This document shows positions 9,898 to 20,929 of a stretch of DNA of 64,000 nucleotides, piece by piece. Source of the DNA: Akkermansia biwaensis (GTDB taxonomy: Bacteria > Verrucomicrobiota > Verrucomicrobiia > Verrucomicrobiales > Akkermansiaceae); contig NZ_AP025943.1 in the NCBI RefSeq assembly GCF_026072915.1, positions 1 through 64,000 of the forward strand. The letters are read 5' to 3'. Numbering within the stretch: position 1 is the first letter of the stretch; every line of letters starts with the position of its first letter. The position numbers and the translations under genes were made by a program. The notes under the pieces are model-generated. The model was not told the origin of the DNA and ran no database searches. It worked only from the letters and a program-made list of their open reading frames with translations.

Positions 9898-11055
9898 ATG
9901 GAGAACACGCACCACGGAGAATCCCCCTCTCCGGACACCCCCGCCCCGCAGCAGAAAAACGGAAAAACGGACGAACAGACCATCGCCCTGACCAAGGCGA
10001 GGCTGGCCATTGACGAGGTGGACGCCCAAATCGTGGAACTGCTTAAAACCCGTGCCCAATGGGTTCATGAAGTCGGCCGGATCAAGAAAGCGGACAACTC
10101 CCCCATCTTCGTTCCGGAACGGGAAACGGCTCTGCTGGGCAAGCTGAACCGCCTGAATGCGGGCGTTCTCCCGGAATCCTCCCTGCAAGCCATTTACCGG
10201 GAAATCATCTCCTGCTCCTTCTTCCTGGAAGGAGGGCTGACCATCGCCTACCTGGGCCCCAAGGGAACCTGGAGCCACCAGGCGGCGCTCAAGCAATTCG
10301 GAAAAAGCTGCGAGCTTATTCCCTGCCAGAGCTTCAAGGACGTGTTTGACATGGTGGACCGCGGGAAAGCCCAATACGGCGTGGTGCCCATAGAAAACTC
10401 CTCGGAAGGCTCCGTGACCGCCGTCATGGACCTCTTTGTCACCTCCAGTCTGAAAATCTGCGCCCAGATCAATCTGAACATCCGCAACAGCCTGATGGCC
10501 GCCATTCCGCGCGAACACATCCGCATCCTTTATTCCCATCCCCAAGTTCTCGGACAGACGCGGGACTGGATTCTCCGGCGTTACCCGAATGCGGAGCTCG
10601 TGGAAACCTCCTCCACCACCAAGGCCAGCATCCTGGCCAAGGAAAACGCCGCCATGGGCGCGGCCTCCCTGGGCTGTCCCCTCGCGGCGGAACTGTTCGG
10701 CCTGAACATTCTGGAGGAAGACGTGCAGGACCAGGCATGCAACACCACGCGCTTTGCCGTCATCGGCCGCCAGGACACCCGGCCCAGCGGCCGGGACCGC
10801 ACCTCCCTGCTGATCCGCATCCAGCACAAGCCGGGAACCCTGGCGGAAGTAATCGACTGCTTCCAGCGGCACGGCATCAACCTGATACGCATTGAATCCC
10901 GCCCTTCCAAAGCCATCAACTGGGAATACGTCTTCCATATAGACGCCGTGGGACACGCCCTGGAATCCCCGCTCCGGGAAACCCTGGAGGAACTGGAACA
11001 GCACTGTTCCATGCTGAAAATCCTGGGCAGTTACGCGGACACGGACGTTGTCTGA
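9898..11055 (+). CDS. pheA: Bifunctional chorismate mutase / prephenate dehydratase
   Basis: This enzyme converts chorismate to prephenate and then phenylpyruvate in phenylalanine synthesis. Three parts are visible in about 385 aa: an AroQ-type chorismate mutase domain (about 30-110), a prephenate dehydratase domain starting at AYLGPKGTWSHQAA (about 116-295), and a C-terminal ACT domain with the phenylalanine-binding ESRP motif. The ACT domain implies feedback inhibition by phenylalanine. The start is set at the ATG at 9898, which gives a short polar N-terminus; the reading frame stays open upstream to 9829 without coding character. Confidence 0.94.
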   Translation: MENTHHGESPSPDTPAPQQKNGKTDEQTIALTKARLAIDEVDAQIVELLKTRAQWVHEVGRIKKADNSPIFVPERETALLGKLNRLNAGVLPESSLQAIYREIISCSFFLEGGLTIAYLGPKGTWSHQAALKQFGKSCELIPCQSFKDVFDMVDRGKAQYGVVPIENSSEGSVTAVMDLFVTSSLKICAQINLNIRNSLMAAIPREHIRILYSHPQVLGQTRDWILRRYPNAELVETSSTTKASILAKENAAMGAASLGCPLAAELFGLNILEEDVQDQACNTTRFAVIGRQDTRPSGRDRTSLLIRIQHKPGTLAEVIDCFQRHGINLIRIESRPSKAINWEYVFHIDAVGHALESPLRETLEELEQHCSMLKILGSYADTDVV

Positions 11056-11110
11056 TCTGCGCCGCCTTCCTCTTCCCTTTACAGAACCAGCACCTATTTT
11101 CCGCAAAACC

Positions 11111-12763
11111 ATGAACATTTCCACAATCGCCGCACTGGCTCTTTCCCTGGGATTTCCGGCCTGGTCCCAGCAGCCCGTCACCAAAATCGTCCGGGAAAAC
11201 GGCCAGCCGACGCTGGCCCTGGACGAAGGATTTTTGCGGGAACTAAAACAGGAAAGTTCCATCCACAAAGCAGACGGGGGCACACCCCCTGCCCCCGCCG
11301 GGTCCCATGCGGAACCATGGAACCATGTATTCTCCCCTTCAGTTCCGGGACTGCCCATGGCCGCCGACTCCAACCATGCCGCCGTCAGGGAAACCGCAGC
11401 GGAACGCAACCGGCGCATGAAGTGGTGGAGGGACGCCAAATTCGGCATGTTCATTCACTACGGCCTGTACTCCGGACTGGCCGGAGAATGGAAGGGCAAG
11501 CCCGGCGGTTCCGAATGGATTCAGAAAAACGTGGAAGTGGATACGGACACGTACGCCTCCGAAGCGCTCCCCCTCTTCAAGCCGCGGGAAGGAGTCACGG
11601 AAGAATGGGCCCAGCTGGCCCGGGATGCGGGCTGCCGGTACGTAGTGCTCACCAGCAAGCACCATGAAGGTTTCGGCCTCTTCGATAGCGCACAGACGGA
11701 CTATGACGCCAAAAGCCAGATCGACCGGGACATCGTCCGGGAATATGCGGAATCCTGCCGCAAGCGCGGCCTGAAGGTAGGCCTGTACCACTCCGTGATC
11801 GACTGGCACCACCCGTCCTACGACAACACGATCTGCCCGGACCTCTGCTACCCCGCCGGACAGGCGGAAATGCTCAAAAAAAAGAACATTCCGCGCGACC
11901 ACGCCGCCTACCAGAAATACCTGCACGCCCAGGTGAGGGAACTGATGACCAGCTACGCCCCCATAGACATCATGTGGTGGGACTACTCCCAAGGGGCCAT
12001 GGAAGGGGAAAAGGGCTGGAAGGCCCCGGAACTCATGGAAATGGCACGCTCTCTCAATCCCGGCGTCATCATGAACAACCGCCTGTACGCCTACTCCGGA
12101 CTGAACCAGAACCAGGCGGGCACCCTGGACCTGCGCTGCGGGGACTACATCACGCCGGAACGCTTCATTCCGCGGCACGGCTATCCGGGCGTGGACTGGG
12201 AAACCTGCATGACGGTGAGCGACAAATGGGGCTATAACCGCTATGACACCAATGTCAAATCCCCGGAGGTCATCATCGAAAAACTCGTGGAATGCGTCAC
12301 GAAAGGCGGCAACCTGCTGCTGAACGTCAACCCGAAGGCGGACGGCACCGTTCCGGAAAAAGTGGCCGCCGCCATGCGCGGCGTGGGACAGTGGCTCAAA
12401 CTCAATGCGGAAGCCGTGTACGGCACACGCGCCTGGACGGAACTGGACCAGCCCGCTTCCATCAATGAACAGGGGGACATCTTCGTTTTCCTGATCCCCC
12501 CGCCGGACAAGGGCCCCGCGGAACCGCCCAGCGAAGGAACCATGAAGGAACTGACGGAAGGCACGGAATACGCCCGCATGCAGCCCCTGGACGCCACCGG
12601 ATATGAGGACGATGAAGGAGTCTCCGTCACCCTGCCGGCAGGCTATACCAAAGCGGTCCTGCTGGGCGACAATGCCGCCCTGCCCATTGCGGATGGAAAA
12701 ATCCTGTTCAAAGCCCACGAACACTCCAAATCTCCCTGTTCCGTCATCAAACTGAGCAAATAG
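11111..12763 (+). CDS. Secreted alpha-L-fucosidase, GH29
   Basis: This glycosidase removes alpha-linked fucose from glycans such as mucin. The ATG at 11111 gives a signal peptide (NISTIAALALSLGFPAWSQ) for about 550 aa. The GH29 TIM barrel starts near residue 105, with WWRDAKFGMFIHYGLYS, the TSKHHEGF motif and DIMWWDYS holding the likely nucleophile Asp. KGGNLLLNVNPKADG is the usual end-of-barrel motif, followed by a beta domain. An upstream in-frame start at 11048 would overlap pheA and spoil the signal peptide. From memory the gene position matches Amuc_0010. It acts outside the cytoplasm; linkage specificity is not readable. Confidence 0.94.
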   Translation: MNISTIAALALSLGFPAWSQQPVTKIVRENGQPTLALDEGFLRELKQESSIHKADGGTPPAPAGSHAEPWNHVFSPSVPGLPMAADSNHAAVRETAAERNRRMKWWRDAKFGMFIHYGLYSGLAGEWKGKPGGSEWIQKNVEVDTDTYASEALPLFKPREGVTEEWAQLARDAGCRYVVLTSKHHEGFGLFDSAQTDYDAKSQIDRDIVREYAESCRKRGLKVGLYHSVIDWHHPSYDNTICPDLCYPAGQAEMLKKKNIPRDHAAYQKYLHAQVRELMTSYAPIDIMWWDYSQGAMEGEKGWKAPELMEMARSLNPGVIMNNRLYAYSGLNQNQAGTLDLRCGDYITPERFIPRHGYPGVDWETCMTVSDKWGYNRYDTNVKSPEVIIEKLVECVTKGGNLLLNVNPKADGTVPEKVAAAMRGVGQWLKLNAEAVYGTRAWTELDQPASINEQGDIFVFLIPPPDKGPAEPPSEGTMKELTEGTEYARMQPLDATGYEDDEGVSVTLPAGYTKAVLLGDNAALPIADGKILFKAHEHSKSPCSVIKLSK

Positions 12764-15100
<2,337 letters not shown>

Positions 15101-15517
15101 CAGGAGACCGTACAGTACTCCTTGCCGGATAAACGGTTCTTCCCAAAACGGGGAAACCGGAACCTGCATTTCCTGTATCCCGGTTTCCATCCGATCCGGA
15201 AAGCCGCCCCTTCTCCGGAGCTATTGGAACAAACAAAGGGCACGGAACCGGGCATTTCAGAAAGCCCGGATTACCGGCCTTCCAGCCGCTTCTCCGCGAG
15301 GAGGCGCCATCCTGCCATCCCTTTTCTTCCGTTCCACACGAAGAAAAAGCGGCCCTCCCGCCGGAAATCTCCGGAATACGGAAAAACGCGGCTTTCCATG
15401 AGCTTCTTCCCCTTTTCACTCCTGCCTTTTTCTTCCCCATCCTTCAGACAAAATTAATTCCCGGAGTATGCAAAAAACGCTTGCTACGAAACTCCATCTG
15501 CGCCCTAATATCCGCAT
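15101..15517. other. Intergenic region between ligA and pgsA
   Basis: No gene is supported in these 417 bases. A 9-bp perfect inverted repeat (GGAAACCGG at 15152-15160, CCGGTTTCC at 15180-15188) could form a hairpin but lacks a T-tract. The last 60 bases are AT-richer and probably carry the pgsA promoter. Confidence 0.5.
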
Positions 15518-16126
15518 ATGCTGAATCTGCCGAATACCATTACCCTGACGAGAATCGCGTTGGTGGTCGTCTTCACGGCAGTCATCAGCCTGGCGGCCCA
15601 ACATCCCTGGGGATATCCGGCCGCGCTGATCGTCTTTGTGCTGGCCGCGTGCACGGACTGGCTGGACGGCTATCTGGCACGCCGCCTGAACCAGGTCACC
15701 ACCTTCGGCAAGCTCATTGACCCCCTGGCGGATAAAATAGCCGTCTCCGCGGCTTTCATCTACCTGACGGCCGCCGGACTGTGCCCATTCTGGGTCACCA
15801 TCATTATCATCAGCCGGGAATTCCTGGTCACCGGCCTGCGCCAGATCGCCCAGGACCACGGAGTCATCATTCCCGCAGGAACCTCCGGAAAATGGAAAAC
15901 GGCCTTCCAACTGGCCTTCTGCATCGGCTGCCTGCTGGCGCTGACCTGGGTGCACACGCCGGAATACATTCCGTCCATCCTGTCCCCGGTGGCCTCCCTC
16001 TGCCACTGGCAGGGCGACGGAATCGCCAACTTCCTGTATCAATTCACGCTCTGGGGCGCCGTCATCCTGACCGTGTACTCGGGAGCCGTGTATTGCGTGG
16101 GCGCCCGCCGTTTTCTGAAAAGCTAG
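15518..16126 (+). CDS. pgsA: CDP-diacylglycerol-glycerol-3-phosphate 3-phosphatidyltransferase
   Basis: PgsA makes phosphatidylglycerol phosphate from CDP-diacylglycerol and glycerol 3-phosphate at the inner membrane. The CDP-alcohol phosphotransferase signature (D-G-x2-A-R-x8-G-x3-D-x3-D) is complete, from WLDGYLARRL through FGKLIDPLADK at about residues 47-72. The N-terminal NLPNTITLTRI is typical of PgsA. Several hydrophobic helices follow in the 202 aa. The ATG at 15518 fits this N-terminus exactly. Confidence 0.93.
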   Translation: MLNLPNTITLTRIALVVVFTAVISLAAQHPWGYPAALIVFVLAACTDWLDGYLARRLNQVTTFGKLIDPLADKIAVSAAFIYLTAAGLCPFWVTIIIISREFLVTGLRQIAQDHGVIIPAGTSGKWKTAFQLAFCIGCLLALTWVHTPEYIPSILSPVASLCHWQGDGIANFLYQFTLWGAVILTVYSGAVYCVGARRFLKS

Positions 16127-16573
16127 AAACGGCGGAATACAGTGAGGCATGGAGGAAATTCCCGCCTTCCCGTCCATGACTTATCTGCAAATGCGGGAAC
16201 ATGTTGTTTTGCGGAAAAGAAATAAAAGACATGGAACACTTGTTGCGCCGCAGGAAGGAAAAAACTGTCAATAATTACAGAAAATCAATGTTGTATAAAA
16301 CAAATATAATAAACAGAACATCCCGGTAAACAGGCACGTTAACGTACCGGAAGTTTTTATTTCCCTTGACGCCGGAGCGCAGCCGTGATTTTATCACTTC
16401 GTTCCCGCTGAATGGAAGCTTGGTTGTTCATTTGATGGTCATTGCGGTTGGCGGGATACGGGCGTCTCCGTATTGATTCTTTCAGTATCGCTTCCGGCGG
16501 ATTTTTTCCCTGCCATTTTGTGATTCCGTCAGTTCACTGCAGCCGGGACGCATTCACAGATAAAGAAATCAAT
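16127..16573 (+). promoter_or_regulatory. Long AT-rich leader region before the DEAD-box helicase gene
   Basis: These 447 bases have no supported gene. They contain an inverted repeat (CCGGTA at 16323-16328, TACCGG at 16345-16350) enclosing a 10-bp palindrome ACGTTAACGT at 16336-16345. A weak promoter pair follows (TTGACG near 16368, then TTTTAT after 17 bases). A long structured leader is common on cold-induced helicase genes; that role is only inferred here. Confidence 0.35.
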
Positions 16574-17815
16574 ATGGTATCCACCACATTCAGGGAGCTT
16601 GGCTTGTCGGCTCCCATTCTCCGCCAATTGGAGAAACTGGAGTACAAGACCCCCACCCCCATTCAGGCCGCCTGCATCCCCATGCTGCTGCAGAAAAAGG
16701 ATCTGATGGGACTGGCGCAGACCGGTACGGGAAAGACCGCCGCCTTCGCCCTGCCCCTCATTCAACACTTTTCCGAACATCCCGCCAAACCCCGGCCGCG
16801 GAAGGTCAGGGCGCTCATCCTGAGCCCCACCCGGGAGCTGGCTTCCCAGATTCACGACAACATCACGGCGTATGCCAAGGGACAAAACCTGTCCACGGCC
16901 GTCATCTTCGGCGGCGTGGGGTATGCCCCCCAGTTCCGCAAACTGGCGGCGGGCCTGGACATCCTGGTCGCTACGCCGGGCAGGCTGATCGACCATCTGG
17001 AACGCCAGACCGTCAATCTGGACCAGGTGGAAACCCTGATTCTGGACGAAGCCGACCACATGCTGGACATGGGATTCGCCCCGGCCCTGAAAAAAATCGT
17101 GGCCAAAATTCCCCGACAGCGCCACACCCAGATGTTCTCCGCCACCATGCCGGACAACATCCGGCAACTGGCCCAGGCCTTCCTCCAGGAACCGGAAACG
17201 GTCATGGTCACGCCTCCCTCCGCCACGGCGGACCGGGTGGAACAATCCCTCTGCATGGTCCGCTCCCAGGCGGACAAAAGGCCCTGCACGCTGGACCTGC
17301 TGGAACAGCGCCAACATCCGGGACGCACCCTCATCTTCACCCGCACCAAGCACGGAGCCAACCGGCTGGCCTCCTTCCTCACCGGCAGGGACTATCCGGC
17401 CTCCGCCATCCACGGGGATAAAAGCCAGGGTACGCGGGAGCGCATGCTCCGCGAATTCCGCTCCGGGGAAACGCCCATTCTCGTCGCTACGGACATCGCG
17501 GCCCGCGGCATCGACGTCAAGGACGTCCAGCTCGTCATCAACTATGACCTGCCGGCGGAATCGGAAGTTTACGTACACCGCATAGGCCGTACTGCCCGCG
17601 CCGGAGCCGACGGACAGGCGATTGCCCTGTGCGCTCCGGATGAAGTCGGCAAGGCCCGGGATATCCACAAAATGCTCGGACGCGTCCTTCCCGTGCATGC
17701 CTCCAGCACGGAACTTCCGGCAGAACTGCTGACCGTTCCCGGTGCTGACAGGAGGCAGAAAAATTCCGCCCGGGAAAACGGTGCCCCCTCCCGCAGGCAA
17801 TCACGTAACGGATAA
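16574..17815 (+). CDS. DEAD-box ATP-dependent RNA helicase (RhlE-like)
   Basis: This helicase unwinds RNA, for example in ribosome assembly or mRNA decay. All core motifs are present in about 413 aa: Q motif (TPTPIQ), AQTGTGKT, PTRELA, TPGR, DEADHMLDMGF, SAT, and HRIGRTARAG near the end. The C-terminal tail is short and basic (SRRQSRNG). I start it at the ATG at 16574, where MVSTTFRELGL gives a standard helicase N-terminus; the open frame upstream to 16442 is non-coding in character. Length and motif set fit the RhlE group; the precise RNA target is unknown. Confidence 0.93.
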   Translation: MVSTTFRELGLSAPILRQLEKLEYKTPTPIQAACIPMLLQKKDLMGLAQTGTGKTAAFALPLIQHFSEHPAKPRPRKVRALILSPTRELASQIHDNITAYAKGQNLSTAVIFGGVGYAPQFRKLAAGLDILVATPGRLIDHLERQTVNLDQVETLILDEADHMLDMGFAPALKKIVAKIPRQRHTQMFSATMPDNIRQLAQAFLQEPETVMVTPPSATADRVEQSLCMVRSQADKRPCTLDLLEQRQHPGRTLIFTRTKHGANRLASFLTGRDYPASAIHGDKSQGTRERMLREFRSGETPILVATDIAARGIDVKDVQLVINYDLPAESEVYVHRIGRTARAGADGQAIALCAPDEVGKARDIHKMLGRVLPVHASSTELPAELLTVPGADRRQKNSARENGAPSRRQSRNG

Positions 17816-17975
17816 AGCCGCAGCCGTTCACGCAGATAGTGCAAGGACGCCGAAAGAACCCGGATTTTAACCATTCAAAAAATGTTTGAACGCAATCCGG
17901 GGGAAAACGGTCTCACTTGCTACAGACGGTCCGCCGGGCCGTTGCAGCCGGGAAACCCAAACCAAGGTTTCACTC

Positions 17976-18581
17976 ATGAAAATCCTGTCGTTAATCACTA
18001 AAACGCTGTGCGCGGGCACAATCAGTTCCCTCGCCTGCCAGGCCGCCGTTCTGGCTTACGCGGATGAAGTGCCCTCCACCTTCGTGGAAGGCAAGCATTC
18101 CCCGGAAGTAGCCAGTTACGTGCAGAGCATCGCAGGCGTGGCGCTGGCATCAGGAATTCATGATTATGACGAGAACGCAACCAACAGCTATCAAGTGCTT
18201 GTCCAGGTGCTCAACAGCGGCAATGTCACCAACCTGCCGGACGACCTGAAGCGGGCCATTGAGATGCTGACCAGCTACGTTCCCGACCCGAATGCAACCA
18301 TCCAGCCTATCCTGACCAAACAGCAGATAGAGCGCATGGAACACATGGCGGACCGGATCGAAAACCTTATTGAGGAAAAATACGGGGTGGACCTGGAAGA
18401 CTGCATGAAAATCATGCAGCATGCGCTGGCTCCTTCCATCCCCGCCATCCTCCGCTCCTGTGACATGGAAGGCGCCAAACTGCCGACCACCACGGTTTTC
18501 CGCCCCAAGCTGGGCAAGGCGCTGAGTGAAGCCTACGCCAAACTCGCCGCGCCAGCACTTCCCGCCGCCAAGGCGGATTGA
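17976..18581 (+). CDS. Secreted protein of unknown function
   Basis: From the ATG at 17976 this encodes about 201 aa with a signal peptide (ILSLITKTLCAGTISSLAC, with likely cleavage after VLAYA). The mature part is alpha-helical and hydrophilic with no recognised motif. It stands alone between the helicase and GH109 genes, followed by a probable terminator. I do not recognise the family, and it may be restricted to Akkermansia and relatives. The longer reading from 17886 has no signal peptide at its N-terminus and is less likely. Confidence 0.7.
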   Translation: MKILSLITKTLCAGTISSLACQAAVLAYADEVPSTFVEGKHSPEVASYVQSIAGVALASGIHDYDENATNSYQVLVQVLNSGNVTNLPDDLKRAIEMLTSYVPDPNATIQPILTKQQIERMEHMADRIENLIEEKYGVDLEDCMKIMQHALAPSIPAILRSCDMEGAKLPTTTVFRPKLGKALSEAYAKLAAPALPAAKAD

Positions 18582-18849
18582 CCGAACCATCAAAGACGAC
18601 CGGGAAGATGACCCCGATTCTACGGCATGCGGAACCCGCAACAGGTTCCCTTACTGAATAAGCCGAAAGAAACGGGATGATCTCTCCGGCCGCCTGGAAC
18701 GGCCCCGCCGCCGCACCGGCGACCACGCAACACTTTCCGGATGTCTCCGATCCAGAGCCGATCCTTCGGAACGCGGTGCCTGCTACGCACCCATTTCATT
18801 CCCAAGCAACGGCCTGCAACATCGGCACAACCGGGTGATGCACTCCCAC

Positions 18850-18890
18850 AGGCCCTGTCCCCGCACCGCGGAGGGACGGGGCCTCTTTCA
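18850..18890 (+). terminator. Probable intrinsic terminator
   Basis: A 12-bp stem (18850-18861 with 18873-18884, one G-T pair) is followed by a short pyrimidine run CTTTCATTT. It lies 270 bases after the secreted-protein gene. The T-tract is imperfect. Confidence 0.5.
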
Positions 18891-19071
18891 TTTCCGGAAA
18901 CGCCTCCTTTCACCCGTATTCGTCCCCGGGTTGCGCCTCTTCCCGGTCCCGTGAAAAACGACGCGGGACCTCCGCAGTCTCTCCCACTCTTATTGAAAAA
19001 GCCGTGGACTTTTTGCACCATTCATGAAAGAAAGATTTTCAAGGCCCGGTATCTATGGCAAACTGAGGACT

Positions 19072-19113
19072 CTATTCCTCCCTCACATACTATTCCTCCC
19101 TCACATACTATTC
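19072..19113 (+). repeat. 18-bp tandem repeat abutting the GH109 start codon
   Basis: The unit CTATTCCTCCCTCACATA occurs at 19072-19089 and again at 19090-19107, followed by the first six bases of a third copy (19108-19113). The ATG of the GH109 gene is at 19118. The repeat therefore makes up the immediate leader where a ribosome-binding site would be. The unit is pyrimidine-rich and offers no Shine-Dalgarno sequence. Copy number could vary by slippage. Confidence 0.85.
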
Positions 19114-19117
19114 ATTC

Positions 19118-20563
19118 ATGGATACTTCATCATCACGTCGTCGTTTCCTCCAGACCCTGGGTCTGGCTACAGGAGCTCTGGCCGCCGGTTCCCTTGCCAA
19201 CGCGCAGGAAGTGGAAGCCCTGGCTCCCAAAAAAATCATCATCCCCGATCCAAACAACATCGGCCCCATGACCACGTGGCCCGCGCGCAAGCCGGGCGCC
19301 CAGTATATGGGCGGATTCCGGGCCCCCAAGCTGGACAAGGTCCGCGTGGCCTTTGTCGGCGTAGGCGAACGCGGCTCCATGCACGTCGCGCAAATGGCCG
19401 TCATTGAAGGAGCGGAAGTCGTCGGCATCTGCGACCTTTACGAAGACTGGGCCAAGCGCAACGCGGACCTCGTGGAAAAAAAGACGGGCAAGCGTCCCCC
19501 CATTTTCACGAAGGGACCGGAAGACTACAAGCGCATGATGAAGGAAGTCAAGCCGGACGCCGTCATCGTCTGCCCCAGCTGGGAATGGCACTGCCGCGTC
19601 ACCTGCGACGTAATGAAAATGGGCGCCCACGCCTTCGTGGAAGTGCCGATGGCCGTCTCCATCAAGGAACTCTGGGAAATCGTGGATACTTCCGAACAGA
19701 CCCGGAAGCATTGCATGATGATGGAAAACGTCAACTACGGCCGTGAAGAACTCATGTACCTGAACATGGTGCGCCAGGGCGTCATCGGAGACCTTTTGTA
19801 CGGAGAAGCCGCCTATATTCACGAACTGCGCGGCCAGATGAAGCAGGTGGAGCGCGGAACCGGTTCCTGGAGAACCTACCACTACGCCAAGCGCAACGGC
19901 AACGTATACCCCACGCACGGCCTCGGCCCTGTGGCCCAGTACATGAACCTGGCCCGCAAGGACGACTGCTTCGGCAGGCTCGTTTCCTTCTCCAGCCCGG
20001 CCCTCGGCCGCGCCGCGTATGCCAGGAAAAACTTCCCGGCGGACCACAAGTGGAACAAGCTGGACTTCGCCTGCGGAGACATGAACACCTCCCTCATTAA
20101 AACCACCATGGGCCGCACCGTTCTGGTGGAATGGGATGAAACCAGCCCCCGCCCCTACTCCCGCCTCAACCTCATCCAGGGCACCTTGGGTACGCTGGCG
20201 GGCTTCCCGACCCGTGTGGCCGGTGAAAAACTGGGCAACGGCAACTATCACGAATGGATTGAAGGCAATGAAAAGCTGGCGCCCATCTTTGAAAAATACG
20301 AGCACCCGCTCTGGAAGCGCGTCGGCCCGCTGGCCTTGAAAATGGGCGGCCACGGCGGCATGGACTTCGTGATGCTCTTCCGCATCATCGAATGCCTCCG
20401 CAACGGCGAACCCATGGACCAGAACGTCTATGAAGGAGCCTTCTGGTCCTCCGTTTCCGAGCTCTCCGAATACTCCGTGGCCCAGGGCGGCATGCCCCAG
20501 GTATTCCCGGACTTCACCCGCGGCGACTGGAAAACGACCGCCCCGCTCGGCATCGTGCAATAA
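19118..20563 (+). CDS. GH109 family glycosidase (alpha-N-acetylgalactosaminidase type), Tat-exported
   Basis: This 481 aa protein of the Gfo/Idh/MocA fold is a likely alpha-N-acetylgalactosaminidase acting by the NAD-dependent GH109 mechanism. A twin-arginine signal (SRRRFLQTLGL, residues 6-16) fits a folded cofactor-bound enzyme exported by Tat. The Rossmann motif FVGVGERG lies near residue 75. The YPTHGLGP segment near 266 carries conserved active-site Tyr/His. A. muciniphila is known to encode GH109 enzymes, and the location here matches Amuc_0017 from memory. The role would be cleaving GalNAc from mucin O-glycans. Other Gfo/Idh/MocA oxidoreductases are the alternative reading. Confidence 0.88.
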   Translation: MDTSSSRRRFLQTLGLATGALAAGSLANAQEVEALAPKKIIIPDPNNIGPMTTWPARKPGAQYMGGFRAPKLDKVRVAFVGVGERGSMHVAQMAVIEGAEVVGICDLYEDWAKRNADLVEKKTGKRPPIFTKGPEDYKRMMKEVKPDAVIVCPSWEWHCRVTCDVMKMGAHAFVEVPMAVSIKELWEIVDTSEQTRKHCMMMENVNYGREELMYLNMVRQGVIGDLLYGEAAYIHELRGQMKQVERGTGSWRTYHYAKRNGNVYPTHGLGPVAQYMNLARKDDCFGRLVSFSSPALGRAAYARKNFPADHKWNKLDFACGDMNTSLIKTTMGRTVLVEWDETSPRPYSRLNLIQGTLGTLAGFPTRVAGEKLGNGNYHEWIEGNEKLAPIFEKYEHPLWKRVGPLALKMGGHGGMDFVMLFRIIECLRNGEPMDQNVYEGAFWSSVSELSEYSVAQGGMPQVFPDFTRGDWKTTAPLGIVQ

Positions 20564-20929
20564 TTAAGCATTACCTGTCTTTTTACAACAAGGCTGTTCC
20601 GTTTACGGCGGAACAGCCTTTTTTGCAGGTCCCGGCCGCAAATCGGTTTAATGCCTTCCCTTCTCAAACAGGTTCGTCCGTTGTTCTTCCTCCCTTCTGC
20701 CTGTCTTCTCCCGGACAACCGTTCCAGTTTTGACAGCCACACCCTCGCGACCACCTTTTTTCATCCAGACGGCCCCCTGTTCTCCGGCAGCGTAACTCCG
20801 TCCGGAACCCGGCACCGTTCACGGTATCTTCTCCAGCCCCGGTTCAGAGCACCCCGCAATATTTGAACCCGGCACTTGAAAAAACCGCTCCCTCCCGTCT
20901 GAAAGCCGAAAGCCGTCGAACCACCGCCC
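20564..20929. other. Convergent intergenic region between GH109 and GH95
   Basis: The GH109 terminator occupies 20590-20624. The remaining 305 bases show no gene and no clear terminator for the GH95 gene arriving on the minus strand. Confidence 0.5.
20590..20624 (+). terminator. Intrinsic terminator after the GH109 gene
   Basis: A perfect 12-bp stem (AAGGCTGTTCCG at 20590-20601, its complement at 20609-20620) with a 7-base loop ends in a run of T, 27 bases after the stop codon. Confidence 0.93.

Larger units (their letters stand above)
18582..19117 (+). other. Intergenic region upstream of the GH109 gene
   Basis: No gene is supported in these 536 bases. They hold the probable terminator at 18850-18890 and, at the far end, an 18-bp tandem repeat that runs almost into the GH109 start codon. 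The GH109 promoter should lie in the second half. Confidence 0.5.
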
